A DNA stretch of 64,000 bases from an uncultured Luminiphilus sp. Its GTDB lineage: Bacteria > Pseudomonadota > Gammaproteobacteria > Pseudomonadales > Halieaceae. The position numbers were made by a program, and so were the translations under genes. Location: positions 1 through 64,000 of the forward strand of contig CAJJBO010000029.1 of assembly GCA_905182485.1 (NCBI GenBank), in the 5' to 3' direction. Under the pieces are notes generated by a model. The model ran no database searches and was not told where the DNA came from. It saw only the letters and a program-made list of their open reading frames with translations. Positions within the stretch are counted from its first letter, which is position 1. Every line of letters starts with the position of its first letter. This document shows, piece after piece, positions 40,204-48,918 of the stretch.

Positions 40204-41349
40204 TCAGCCGGCGCGTGCCACCATCTGTTTAGCAATAATCATTCTTTGAATTTCGTTCGTGCCTTCACCGATGCACAGGAGCGGCGCATCTCGATAAAAG
40301 CGCTCTATCTCATAGTCGGGAGAGTAGCTATAGCCGCCAAAGACTCGCATCGCATCGAGGCTGTTTTGCACTGCCGCTTCTGAGGCGAAAAATTTGGCTT
40401 GGCCTGCTTCGAGGTCGCAACGCTCTTGTCGGTCAAACTTGCTGGCGGCTTGGTGAACCAGTAGTTCGGCCGCGGCCGCGCGGGTCGACATCTCCGCGAG
40501 CTTCAATTGTATCGCTTGGTGCTCGGCAATGGTTTTGCCGAAGGTTTTCCGCTCCATTGCATAGTTCAGTGCCATAGTAGTGGCGCCTTTTGCCATGCCC
40601 GCGCCGCGGGCGGCGATATTAATGCGGCCAAGCTCTAGACCGCCCGCCACCTGTTGAAAGCCTCGTCCCTCTTCTCCGCCCACCAGATTGTCTGCCGAGA
40701 CCCTGAAATCTTCGAAAATGTCTCGCACTGTCGATGCACGATAACCCAGCTTTTTGAGCTTTTTCCCGACAGTAAATCCTTCGCCTTTCTCGCAAATAAA
40801 TAAACTCATACCACGATGAGCGGGCGACACGGTGGGGTCGGTTTTGGTTAACACCGCGAGGCAATTGCCGTGGATACCATTAGAAATCCACGTTTTGGTG
40901 CCGTTGAGGAGGTAGTCGTTACCGTCTTTTTTGGCTGCCAGACGAAGGCTTTGGAGGTCTGATCCCGCATCGGGTTCCGTGAGGCCAATCCCGCCCCGTA
41001 ATTCTCCGGTCGCAAATTTGGGCAAGAAATATTCTTTTTGCGCATCGGTACCGGCGCGCTCAACGCAATTGGCCATGATCAGATGCGAGTTAAAAATGCC
41101 CGATGGCGCCATCCACACTTCACAAATGCGGGACACAATTTTGGCGTAGGTTGAGGCACTGAGTCCCAAGCCGCCGTAGGTTTCCGAAATGGTGGCACCG
41201 AAGAGCCCGAGTGATTTCATTTGCTCGACTAAGTCACTGGGATACTCATCGGCCTGATCATGTTCTTTGGCAATAGGCCGCAGTTCTTGCTCAACCCATT
41301 TGTCGATCGTGGCTAGGATCTGCAACTCAAGGGATTCGTCGTGACTCAT
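40204..41349 (-). CDS. Acyl-CoA dehydrogenase
   Basis: A 381-residue FAD enzyme with the family landmarks: IGLTEPDAGSDLQSLRLAA, WISNGIHGNCLAVLTKTD, KKLGYRASTVRDIFEDFRV, GRINIAARGAGMA, a KTFGKTIAEHQAIQ stretch, MRVFGGYSYSPDYEIERFYRD and the C-terminal IGEGTNEIQRMIIAKQM that normally carries the catalytic Glu. It oxidises an acyl-CoA to the enoyl-CoA. It is downstream of the MaoC gene (22-bp gap) on the same strand, hence under the operator at 41918. In P. aeruginosa an acyl-CoA dehydrogenase of this kind sits in the itaconate (rip) cluster next to a MaoC gene; same placement here. Confidence 0.92.
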   Translation of the reverse strand: MSHDESLELQILATIDKWVEQELRPIAKEHDQADEYPSDLVEQMKSLGLFGATISETYGGLGLSASTYAKIVSRICEVWMAPSGIFNSHLIMANCVERAGTDAQKEYFLPKFATGELRGGIGLTEPDAGSDLQSLRLAAKKDGNDYLLNGTKTWISNGIHGNCLAVLTKTDPTVSPAHRGMSLFICEKGEGFTVGKKLKKLGYRASTVRDIFEDFRVSADNLVGGEEGRGFQQVAGGLELGRINIAARGAGMAKGATTMALNYAMERKTFGKTIAEHQAIQLKLAEMSTRAAAAELLVHQAASKFDRQERCDLEAGQAKFFASEAAVQNSLDAMRVFGGYSYSPDYEIERFYRDAPLLCIGEGTNEIQRMIIAKQMVARAG

Positions 41350-41370
41350 AACTGTGCTCCTGATCGCTTG

Positions 41371-41860
41371 TTAAGCGACATGGCGTTTGGGGATCAGAAT
41401 CTGGCGCTCAAAAACGCAGACTTCGATGTCATCTTGATTCATACCGCGAGTGAGGACGCTGACGATACCGGCATTAGGCCGAGACTTAGATTCCCGTTTG
41501 TCCAGTACTTCTGTATTGGCGTAGAGCGTGTCGCCAGGAAAAACGGGGGGCAGGTAGCTTGATTTCTTTCCATCCCAAATTGGCAATGGCGGTCGCACTC
41601 ACGTCCGACACACTCATTCCCACCACAATCGCCACGGTGAGTGGGCTGGCCACTAAGGGACGACCAAACTCTGTTGCCGCTGCATATTCCTCGTCGAAAT
41701 GCAGTGGATGGGTATTCATCGTTAGGAGTGTGAACCACGCGTTATCCTGTTGTGAAATCGTTCTGCCCGGCAAGTGGTGATAAATGTCACCCACCACAAA
41801 ATCTTCGAACAGGCGTCCACTCTGGTGTGCATAGCGGTCATGAACGGTCGGTTTAGTCAT
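41371..41860 (-). CDS. MaoC-like enoyl-CoA hydratase (itaconyl/mesaconyl-CoA hydratase type), one frameshift
   Basis: A hot-dog-fold hydratase of about 163 residues. From the ATG at 41860 it reads GRLFEDFVVGDIYHHLPGRT, then ISQQDNAWFTLLTMNTHPLH with the catalytic Asp and His (D…N…H), FGRPLVASPLTVAIVVGMSV, ANLGW. An indel near 41550 shifts to the frame that finishes FPGDTLYANTEVLDKRESKS RPNAGIVSV. This short branch includes the itaconyl-CoA hydratase (Ich) and mesaconyl-CoA hydratase groups. Context supports that: citE and acyl-CoA dehydrogenase are next to it. Confidence 0.85.
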
Positions 41861-41917
41861 ATTTTTATTACCTAATAAGCGACCGTAGCGGGTTGCCGCA
41901 CGGCGAATACCATTTAA

Positions 41918-41931
41918 AATGTCTGGACATT
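41918..41931. promoter_or_regulatory. Operator 1 of the GntR-type regulon (maoC/gntR divergent promoter)
   Basis: AATGTCTGGACATT, 13 of 14 matches to the proposed consensus AATGTCCGGACATT; arms extend as AAATGTC/GACATTT. It lies in the 97-bp space between the divergent maoC (start 57 bp away) and gntR (start 26 bp away), so the regulator would control both operons and itself. The GT-N-…-N-AC core is what HutC-type GntR proteins usually bind. Confidence 0.7.
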
Positions 41932-41957
41932 TAAAGTTTGGGGGGTTGTTGCTCGTC

Positions 41958-42741
41958 ATGCAAGCTGAGACAGAAAAAAAAGGAGGCGCTCGTATCCCCC
42001 TTTATCGTCAAATCTCTGACACGTTGCTCGCGGGCATTCGCGATGGAAAATTTCCAGTGGGCAGCTTTTTGCCAGGGGAGATGGATCTGATCAGTCGCTT
42101 TGATGCCAGCCGTCATACGATTCGCGAGGCACTGCGTGTGCTCGAGGACATGGGCATGGTGGCCCGACAAAGAGGACGAGGCACGGTGGTGCTCTCGACC
42201 GACGCCGCCCCTGCCTTCGTGCAAATGGTGCGTTCACCGTCGGAGTTGTTCAGTTACCCGGACACCAGTTTATTTTCGACTCCTCTCCGAGGAGCAGGTT
42301 GCAGCCGATAAGTCACTGGCGAAAGCGCTGCAGTGTTCGGTAGGAGAGCAATGGGTCCGAATTTCTGGTTTACGGACGCTCGGTAGCGAGGGCATGCCTA
42401 TTTGTTGGGCCGATGTCTATGTCATTCCAGAATATAGTTCCATCGCCCAACGGCTCGGCGGCAGCACCCGCCCTGTTTATGAGCTGATTGCCGATACGTT
42501 CAACGAGAAGATTGAAAAAATCACGGTGCGCGTTTTCGCCGGCGTGTTGTCGGATAAAAAAGCCGAAGTCTTGGGAGTTGAGGCAGGGAGTGCGTCACTG
42601 AGTGTTTGTCGGTCTTACCAGGGTACTGGTGGCCGTATATTCGAAGTGTCCATTTCGGAACATCCCGCGAACAACTTTAGTTATAACTTTGAATTCACTC
42701 GCGGCTGGCAAACAGCCGATCACTGGTCTTGGAGCTCTTAA
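41958..42741 (+). CDS. GntR-family regulator, HutC/UTRA subfamily, one frameshift
   Basis: N-terminal winged helix: PLYRQISDTLLAGIRDGKFP, LPGEMDLISRFDASRHTIRE, ALRVLEDMGMVARQRGRGT, the standard GntR DNA-binding pattern. After an indel near 42280 the C-terminal frame gives a UTRA ligand domain (SVGEQWVRISGLRTLGSEGM, PVYELIADTFNEKIEKI, LSVCRSYQGTGGRIFEVSIS). These repressors normally leave DNA when a small pathway metabolite binds the UTRA domain. The ATG at 41958 is chosen. citE begins directly after the stop, so regulator and enzyme share an mRNA. It is the best candidate to bind the five palindromes in this window. Confidence 0.88.
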
Positions 42742-43630
42742 ATGACGGACTCAACAGCAATACCGCTGCGCAGTTTCTTATTCACGCCGGCCAATCACCC
42801 GCGCCGAGTGGAAAAAGTGTTCGAGGTGGGTGCCGATGCGGTCATTCTGGATCTTGAAGATGCGGTAGCAATCAGTGAGAAAGCCGCAGCGAGAGAGTGT
42901 GTTGTGGACGCATTCAGTGCGCGACCTAACAGCGGCACTCAGTATTATGTGAGAGTGAACAGTCTTGATACGCCTTACTGTGAGGACGATATTAAAGCCG
43001 CAGTCGGCCCTTGGCTTCACGGTGTGGTGCTGCCAAAAGTAGAGTCGGGATCTTGCTTGAATCGAGCAGAGCAGTGGTTAGCCGCCGCCGAGGCGGCGTG
43101 CGGTATGCCTGTAGGACAGTTGGATCTGATGCCGATCATTGAGACCGCAGCGGGAGTCGAATCAGCAAAGGAGATTGCCACCACAAACAGTCGTATCCGC
43201 CGCATGGCCTTTGGGGGAGGGGACTATACCCTCGATCTCAATTACGAATGGAACGCTGATGAGGCGGTCTTGGCCTATGCACGGTCGAAGTTATCGCATG
43301 CCGCGCGATTGGGCGATCTCGAGCCGCCCATCGATACCGTAGTGTTGCAGATCCGCGATGATGACCGGTTTGTTGAGTCAGCACGTTACGGCAAGCAATT
43401 TGGTTTCGGGCGGTAAGTTGTGTATCCATCCCAGCCAAGTACCGCTGACACACGACGTGTTCACGCCTTCAGCCGAGGAAATTGCGCATGCTCGGGCGGT
43501 TGTCGCCGCTTTTGAAGAGGCCGAGGCGGCCGGTATGGCCTCCATCCAACTCGACGGTTATTTTATCGACTACCCCATCGTTTATAAGAGTCAGCGTATT
43601 TTGGCGCTGGCGGAAAAACTCCAGGTATAG
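42742..43630 (+). CDS. HpcH/HpaI–CitE family acyl-CoA lyase (citramalyl/malyl-CoA lyase type), one frameshift
   Basis: TIM-barrel lyase. 42742–43416 gives RSFLFTPANHPRRVEKVFEV, GADAVILDLEDAVAISEKAA (Mg-binding Asp/Glu), YVRVNSLDTPYCEDD, LPKVES and LMPIIETAAGV with the metal Glu, then FGGGDYTLDL. An indel near 43400 shifts to GKLCIHPSQVPLTHDVFTPS and the C-terminal lid (GYFIDYPIVYKSQRIL). Together about 295 residues. CitE-like proteins of this size cleave (S)-citramalyl-CoA to acetyl-CoA and pyruvate (Ccl of itaconate degradation), or malyl-CoA. The MaoC neighbour would supply a 3-hydroxyacyl-CoA of that type. Exact substrate is inferred. Confidence 0.85.
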
Positions 43631-43734
43631 GCACCCGGTGGTGCTGGGCCGAGGCCAGATGCCTTGGGCTCGCATCACAACGAATAGGGACTTGTTTTGA
43701 CTCATGGGTCGGATCTGACCTCAGCTTGCTGTAT

Positions 43735-43748
43735 CATGTCCGGACATT
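43735..43748. promoter_or_regulatory. Operator 2 of the GntR-type regulon (before the MmgE/PrpD gene)
   Basis: CATGTCCGGACATT contains the perfect 12-bp palindrome ATGTCCGGACAT; 13 of 14 matches to the consensus. It ends 14 bp before the ATG of the MmgE/PrpD gene, so binding would block transcription initiation or early elongation of prpD–hpaB. Confidence 0.7.
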
Positions 43749-43762
43749 TGCAGGAATAAGAG

Positions 43763-45169
43763 ATGTCATCTTTACAGACTCACGATGAGGCGACGCCGCG
43801 GCTGAGCCGGGCGATCGCCGAACGCGCACTCGCGTTGCGTGCGGCGGACGTTCCGAGCGACGTCTGGCGCTACCTAAAGCTGTGTCTCGCCGATGCAATC
43901 GGTATTGCGTTTGCCTCCAGAGACTACGATTTTGCCCACAAATCACTGTCCTCTTTAGAGGTCTTGGGGAGTCAGGGGGCCTCAACGATTATCGGTCAAT
44001 CGAGTACGGTGGCATTGCGAGATGCGGCGCTGATGAATGGGCTGTTGATTCATGGCCTCGATTATGACGATACCCATCTGGCTTCTGTCGTACATTGCTC
44101 GGCGAGTGCGTTGCCGACCACGCTGGCGCTGGCGGAGAGCAAGGGACTGGACGGACAGGCGTTACTGCTGGCAACGTTGATGGCGATTGAGATTGACGCG
44201 CTGCTGGGTGCGCAAGCTGGCGGCGTTTTTCAGCAGGTTGGCTTTCATCCCACTGGCGTGGTGGGTGTATTTGGCGCAGCAGTCGCAGCAGCTGTGCTAA
44301 TGGGCGGGGATGTTGAGGCGCTGATTAGAACGCAGGGGATCGCGCTCAGTTTAAGTAGCGGTAGCATGGCATTTTTAGACGACGGCAGTTGGACGAAACG
44401 TCTGCACCCCGGCTGGGCGGCGTCCTCTGCGCTGCAAGCAGCGTCGCTGGGGGTGTCCGGTTTTGAAGGGCCCGGCGAAGCGTATGGCGGGCGATTTGGT
44501 TTTTACGCACTCTATGCACCGGGGACTAAAGTCGACACGAGCAGCGATGGCCACGTCGTTATTTTCAAGTGGTCTCTCGAGACTGTGGCGATCAAGCCCT
44601 ACCCGATTTGTCATTTTAATCACGCGCCGGTCGATGCGGCCTTGGCGCTCCGCGCTCAGCACAATGTGGTGCCAGATCAAATAGCCTCGATCACGATTCT
44701 GTTACATGAGCGACAGTTTGGCGTTGTGGTGGAGCCTTTGGATAAGAAGCGCGCCCCGCAGAGTGAATACGATGCCAAATTCAGTGTGCCCTACGCGGTC
44801 GCCACAGCGGTGTGTAAAGGGGTTTTCGGTTTGTCAGAGTTACACGACTCGGCGAGGCTAGATCCCGCAGTGCTTGACCTCTGCCAGCGAATTGACTGCG
44901 CTCACGATGAGCGATCTCGCTATCCTGAGGTGTTTTCGGGTGGTGTTCGGATCACGTTAAAAGACGGCTCCGTGCTAGAGCAGTTTGAGCAAGTCAATCG
45001 CGGTGCAGCAGGGCAGTTACTGCCGGCGGAGCAGGTGCGTGACAAGTTCATGGCAAATTGTGCGCTGAGCATTACAGCCGAAGAAGCGGAGTCGATCTGG
45101 CAGTGTCTGATGCGACTGGATGAATTGGAGGACGTGGCTAGCCTACTGGCTTTGCTGCGGACGGGATAG
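43763..45169 (+). CDS. MmgE/PrpD family protein
   Basis: 468 residues with the family arrangement: LSRAIAERALALRAADVPSD, CLADAIGIAFASRD, then DAALMNGLLIHGLDYDDTHL (conserved H-x-x-D-x-D-D), VHCSASALPTTLALAE, HPTGVVGVFGAAVAAAVL and HPGWAASSALQAASL. The family includes 2-methylcitrate dehydratase, cis-aconitate decarboxylase (the itaconate-forming enzyme) and iminodisuccinate epimerase. In P. aeruginosa such a gene lies within the itaconate-degradation locus with citE, a MaoC and an acyl-CoA dehydrogenase, as here. Reaction unknown. Uninterrupted; followed 38 bp later by the HpaB-family gene. Confidence 0.9.
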   Translation: MSSLQTHDEATPRLSRAIAERALALRAADVPSDVWRYLKLCLADAIGIAFASRDYDFAHKSLSSLEVLGSQGASTIIGQSSTVALRDAALMNGLLIHGLDYDDTHLASVVHCSASALPTTLALAESKGLDGQALLLATLMAIEIDALLGAQAGGVFQQVGFHPTGVVGVFGAAVAAAVLMGGDVEALIRTQGIALSLSSGSMAFLDDGSWTKRLHPGWAASSALQAASLGVSGFEGPGEAYGGRFGFYALYAPGTKVDTSSDGHVVIFKWSLETVAIKPYPICHFNHAPVDAALALRAQHNVVPDQIASITILLHERQFGVVVEPLDKKRAPQSEYDAKFSVPYAVATAVCKGVFGLSELHDSARLDPAVLDLCQRIDCAHDERSRYPEVFSGGVRITLKDGSVLEQFEQVNRGAAGQLLPAEQVRDKFMANCALSITAEEAESIWQCLMRLDELEDVASLLALLRTG

Positions 45170-45206
45170 ACAGTACCGAGCGGAAAGCCGTTCAGAGGAG
45201 CCAAGC

Positions 45207-46760
45207 ATGTTGATGAAAGCCGGTGGTCACATTATGAGTGCGGCGGAGTACGAGGAAAGCCTTCGTCGTTATAAGCCTACGGTCTATGTTGAGGGTGACC
45301 TGATTGAATCGGTGGTTGATGAACCGCGGCTGCAACCGGGTATTCGCGCGGTGGGTGTGACCTATGATTTTGCCCAACGACCAGAGTATGGCGGGTTGAT
45401 GTTGGCAGATCAGGCATCGTCTGGAAAGACCGTCAATCGCATGCTTCATATCAACCGTCACTCAGAAGATTTGCTGTCCAAACTAGAAGCAGTACGTCTG
45501 ATTTGTCGTGAGAGTGGGTGCGCTCAGCGCTATCTGACACACGACGCACTCAATGCCATTCATCAGGCGACTTGGCAGATTTCTGAAGATACCGGTGGGG
45601 AACAGTACGAGCGATTCTTAGCCTATCTGCACCGCGTTCAAGATGAAGACTTAACGCTCGGCGTTGCCATGACGGATGGCAAAGGCGATCGGAGTAAGCG
45701 ACCGGCTGATCAGGTGGTAGCGGACAGTTATGTGCATATCCAAGAGCGCAGGGCAGAAGGCATCGTTATTTCAGGTGTTAAAGCTATCGTGACGGGCGGG
45801 CCTTACATGCACGAACTGCTCGTCATGCCCTGCCGCACCATGCGCAAGGAAGACGCTGACTTCGCAGTCTGCTGTGCAGTCCCGATTGATGCAAAAGGCT
45901 TAACCATTATTTCGCGACCGGCCGGTCGGCCGGGTGAGGCAGACGCGCACTTTAGCGCCAAGTATGGACAGAGCACGGCGGTTTGTCATTTTGACCAAGT
46001 GCTGGTGCCCTGGGACCAGGTGTTTTTTGCGGGTGAGCACGACTATACCGAGCACTTGGTGACCTCCTATGCCAATCATCACCGGCACAGCTGTATCGGT
46101 GCTCGCGCCGGCTTTGGGGATCTGCTGATTGGTGCGGGGGCCCTTATGACCGAAGCCAACGGCTTAGACGTGGCCACGGTGCCACACCTACGAGACAGCA
46201 TGGCGGAGCTGATAAAGCTCGTAGAGGGGTTTTTTGCCTGTGGTGTGGCTGCTTCTGTTTACGGCATTGAAGATCCCAGCGGCTCTTGGATGCCGGAGCC
46301 GATATTCTCTAACGTCGGCAAATTATTATTGGCAACGCAGATCTATGATATGCACCGGATTGCCCACGAGGTGTCAGGGGGGCTCATTGTTGCGTTGCCG
46401 GGGCCTGATGAAGACCATAACCCCGCGACATCGGGTGATTTAGCGACGCTACTCGCAGGTCGCGCTGACATTCCTTACGATCAGCGTATGCAGGTGGCAC
46501 GGTTTATGGAGGACATCACTGCATCATCAACGGCGGGTTGGTACTCGGTTATCAGCCTGCATGGTGGCGGTTCACCGCAGGCGATGAAGCGAGAGATCTT
46601 TCGGCAGTATCCGATTGAGGAACGTCGGGCGCTGGTTGAGCGGCTGTTGGATCGGGGCGTCGCGGATTCAGGCTCGTCTGGCGCGCCAGCGCGGCAAAAG
46701 CAGCCCGGCCAGTGTTGCGCCGAAGGGTGCCAACCAACTGTGCCACCGAGTGAGTCGTAA
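45207..46760 (+). CDS. HpaB-family flavoprotein (4-hydroxyphenylacetate 3-hydroxylase/4-hydroxybutyryl-CoA dehydratase fold)
   Basis: 517 residues from the ATG at 45207, six bases after GAGGAG. The start (GGHIMSAAEYEESLRRYKPT, VYVEGDLIESVVDEP) and GVAMTDGKGDRSKRPADQ, then GPYMHELLVMPCR are those of this fold. By recalled alignment with clostridial 4-hydroxybutyryl-CoA dehydratase, the iron–sulfur ligands are not conserved. The CxxxC-type pair becomes ESGCAQRYL (one Cys, one Tyr), and in NHHRHSCIGARAGFG the His remains but the last Cys ligand position is Ala. An FAD monooxygenase role is thus more likely than dehydration. The end QKQPGQCCAEGCQP is Cys-rich. No flavin reductase partner (HpaC) is seen nearby. 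Second gene of the operon with PrpD. Confidence 0.8.
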   Translation: MLMKAGGHIMSAAEYEESLRRYKPTVYVEGDLIESVVDEPRLQPGIRAVGVTYDFAQRPEYGGLMLADQASSGKTVNRMLHINRHSEDLLSKLEAVRLICRESGCAQRYLTHDALNAIHQATWQISEDTGGEQYERFLAYLHRVQDEDLTLGVAMTDGKGDRSKRPADQVVADSYVHIQERRAEGIVISGVKAIVTGGPYMHELLVMPCRTMRKEDADFAVCCAVPIDAKGLTIISRPAGRPGEADAHFSAKYGQSTAVCHFDQVLVPWDQVFFAGEHDYTEHLVTSYANHHRHSCIGARAGFGDLLIGAGALMTEANGLDVATVPHLRDSMAELIKLVEGFFACGVAASVYGIEDPSGSWMPEPIFSNVGKLLLATQIYDMHRIAHEVSGGLIVALPGPDEDHNPATSGDLATLLAGRADIPYDQRMQVARFMEDITASSTAGWYSVISLHGGGSPQAMKREIFRQYPIEERRALVERLLDRGVADSGSSGAPARQKQPGQCCAEGCQPTVPPSES

Positions 46761-47042
46761 CGGGGCTTTACAACCCTCCCGATCAGTTTGGTGCGCTAGA
46801 GGTTGATTAGGTACCCCGGACCTATCGATCAGTTGGCTTGGCCGCCTCTCGATTGAGGGCGCGCTAAGCGTGGTAATGCACTGAAGGGTGCTCGGGTCAG
46901 AGCGTTCCTCGGGGTCATCCTCACCGCACGGCGTTCTCACGTATGGCCACGCCGTATCATGCGGACTGCTTCCTAACACGGGCTCATGTCAGTTTTTCGC
47001 GTCTGATTCGCCAGGGTGGTTCTTTATTCCGTCGCCCCCCTA

Positions 47043-47091
47043 TTGCAATTGGTAATAAGAATGATTATTATTTGCAACATCATTATCAATT
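47043..47091 (+). promoter_or_regulatory. Fur-box promoter of the iron operon
   Basis: GGTAATAAGAATGATTATT (47051–47069) matches the 19-bp Fur consensus at 14 of 19 positions, and a half-site ATCATTATC follows (47079–47087). The box overlaps a sigma-70-like pair: TTGCAA (47043–47048) and TATTAT (47066–47071), spacing 17. Fur–Fe(II) would block this promoter when iron is plentiful. The 280 bp between the HpaB gene and this point hold no gene that I can see, only a weak hairpin near 46845–46865. Confidence 0.75.
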
Positions 47092-47160
47092 GAGCGGTGT
47101 GTGCGTATCATTCAGCGCCACACCGGCAAATACCAACTCGCAGGTTTTGGGGAGACGAAC

Positions 47161-48813
47161 ATGAATAAATATGTATCTAAGCTGATCGCGCTGGGCTTTG
47201 TAGCGTGCGTTAGTGTCGTTTTGGCTGCTTGTGGCGGTGGCGGAGGATCGTCTACACCGCCACCACCACCCCCTCCTGCAGAAGAGCCACCAACCCAATG
47301 GGCCGATACTGATGGTGATGGCATTGGAGATAATGCTGACACGGATGATGAAAACGCTGACCAAATCGACAGCGATGCCAACGGCAAGGGTGATGCATGC
47401 GATCCCATGCCGCTGGTCTATTCCGCAAAGGGGTATGCAGGCGATGGCACTGACGACGGAGTCAGCTACACCGGCCAAACGGCTCGCCAAGTACTTCAGC
47501 TTAAATTGGTCGACTACATGGAGTCGATTGTAGAGTCTCCAGGAGAATTCGATACGATTTCTGCGGGTATGCGGTTCTACATGACCGGTGAGGGTGCGGA
47601 CGAAACGGCGCACAACTTCTCGACTAAAGGCGGTGATCCTGTGATACCGGGTCCCACTTACGGTGATATCAGCACCGGCAAAAACCTCAACGGGAAAATC
47701 GCAGGGGGTAATCTCGCGGGATCTGGTGAAACAGGGAAGCTCATCGACGGTGAGTTCTTTGGCTGGGAAACAGGCCTCGATGCCACGCCGCTGCCGATTG
47801 AGCTGGTGTATTCATGGATGGACGCGTTGGCACTGGAGGCGACCGATGGTGACGATCCGTTAATATCTGTCGCAGATGGCACGCAGGTCAATATTGGATC
47901 ACCAATGATCTCAGCGTCAGGGGTTCATTATCGCCAGTTGATTCAAAAGTTCCTCTCTGTCGCGGTAAATTTTTCTCAGGGCACCAATGACTACTTGCAG
48001 GCCAATTTCGCGGAGATGCTCGGCGAGGAAAAACCCGGTAAGGGCTATTCGGCAGGTGCACATGACTTTGATGAAGCCTTTGGCTACTACGGCGCCGCCC
48101 GCGATATGAACGATTACACAGACGATGAGGCAGCGGGTAAAGGCGGTCGCGCCGAGTATGGCAACGGTTATTACGATTCAAACGGTGATGGCCTTATCGA
48201 CATACGAGGTGAGTTTGTTTTTGGGCACGCGCAAAACTGTGCGAAGCGCGATCGCAAGAAAAATGCAGAGGGCGTTGCCTACACGGATTACTCTAAGGCA
48301 GCGACGGATGCCTTTTTAGTCGGTCGTCGAATCTTAGAGAATGCAGAAGAAGCGGGCGAGTTAACGGCTGACGCTGATGCAGCGCTGCAGGCGCAGATCG
48401 ACGTGGCGGCATTGACCTGGGAGCAGTGCATTGCGGCAACCGTGGTTCATTATATCAACGACGTCTCGGGTGATATGGGGAACTTTGTCGATGGGAAATT
48501 TGCAGACCTTAAGAATTTCACTGATCTGACAAAGCACTGGGGCGAAATGAAAGGCTTTGCCTTGGGCCTGCAGTTCAGTCCTGAGTCCCCCTTTCGAAAA
48601 GGTGATACGGGAAAATCTGTCACCGATTTGAAGTTGTTGCTCTCGCTAATGGGAGACGGTCCCGTCCTGCCTGATGGTTCACAGGGTGGGCAAGCCACCA
48701 CAGCTGCGAGCGCTGCAGATGCGGTGCAGGGATATCTCAACGATTTGTCGGACGCGAGAGATATTCTTGAAGAGGCCTACGGCTTTGACGCTGAAGTGGT
48801 CAAGGTTTGGTGA
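47161..48813 (+). CDS. DUF4856-domain lipoprotein with calcium-binding repeats
   Basis: 550 residues: a lipoprotein signal with lipobox LAAC (Cys near residue 23), a polyglycine then polyproline linker, and thrombospondin type 3-like acidic repeats (DTDGDGIGDNADTDDENADQ, DSDANGKGDACDP) that would bind calcium. A large domain then starts TGQTARQVLQLKLVDYMESI. This fits DUF4856, known next to imelysin-family proteins and TonB receptors in marine bacteria. A second acidic loop DSNGDGLIDIRGE lies near residue 340. It is the first gene after the Fur box, so probably an outer-membrane-anchored part of an iron acquisition system. Function is unproven. Confidence 0.78.
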   Translation: MNKYVSKLIALGFVACVSVVLAACGGGGGSSTPPPPPPPAEEPPTQWADTDGDGIGDNADTDDENADQIDSDANGKGDACDPMPLVYSAKGYAGDGTDDGVSYTGQTARQVLQLKLVDYMESIVESPGEFDTISAGMRFYMTGEGADETAHNFSTKGGDPVIPGPTYGDISTGKNLNGKIAGGNLAGSGETGKLIDGEFFGWETGLDATPLPIELVYSWMDALALEATDGDDPLISVADGTQVNIGSPMISASGVHYRQLIQKFLSVAVNFSQGTNDYLQANFAEMLGEEKPGKGYSAGAHDFDEAFGYYGAARDMNDYTDDEAAGKGGRAEYGNGYYDSNGDGLIDIRGEFVFGHAQNCAKRDRKKNAEGVAYTDYSKAATDAFLVGRRILENAEEAGELTADADAALQAQIDVAALTWEQCIAATVVHYINDVSGDMGNFVDGKFADLKNFTDLTKHWGEMKGFALGLQFSPESPFRKGDTGKSVTDLKLLLSLMGDGPVLPDGSQGGQATTAASAADAVQGYLNDLSDARDILEEAYGFDAEVVKVW

Positions 48814-48839
48814 CGTAGCGAGACTTGATTACACTGCAC

Positions 48840-48856
48840 GGCCCGACAAACGGGCC
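48840..48856 (+). other. Hairpin GGCCCG-ACAAA-CGGGCC upstream of the internal terminator
   Basis: A 6-bp GC-only stem with a 5-base loop in the gap between the DUF4856 and imelysin genes. It lies 11 bp before the terminator stem and could stabilise the 3' end of the first-gene transcript. Confidence 0.45.
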
Positions 48857-48866
48857 TTGCTTACAG

Positions 48867-48895
48867 ACGCCGCATCAGCGGCGTTTGGTTTTTTT
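48867..48895 (+). terminator. Rho-independent terminator inside the iron operon
   Basis: ACGCCGC–ATCA–GCGGCGT makes a perfect 7-bp stem followed by TTTGGTTTTTTT. It lies after the DUF4856 gene and 24 bp before the imelysin start codon. Part of the transcription from the Fur promoter would end here, giving more of the first lipoprotein than of the imelysin–receptor part. Confidence 0.8.
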
Positions 48896-48918
48896 ATGAA
48901 TCGAGGTTTTCAATCATT

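Noticed and set aside
45120-45206. Earlier start of the HpaB-family frame at 45120
   Set aside because: It lies inside the PrpD coding region in another frame; the ATG at 45207 has a GAGGAG six bases upstream and gives the family N-terminus.
45207-46760. Annotation as 4-hydroxybutyryl-CoA dehydratase
   Set aside because: Two of the four recalled iron–sulfur ligand positions are Tyr and Ala, so dehydratase activity cannot be assumed.
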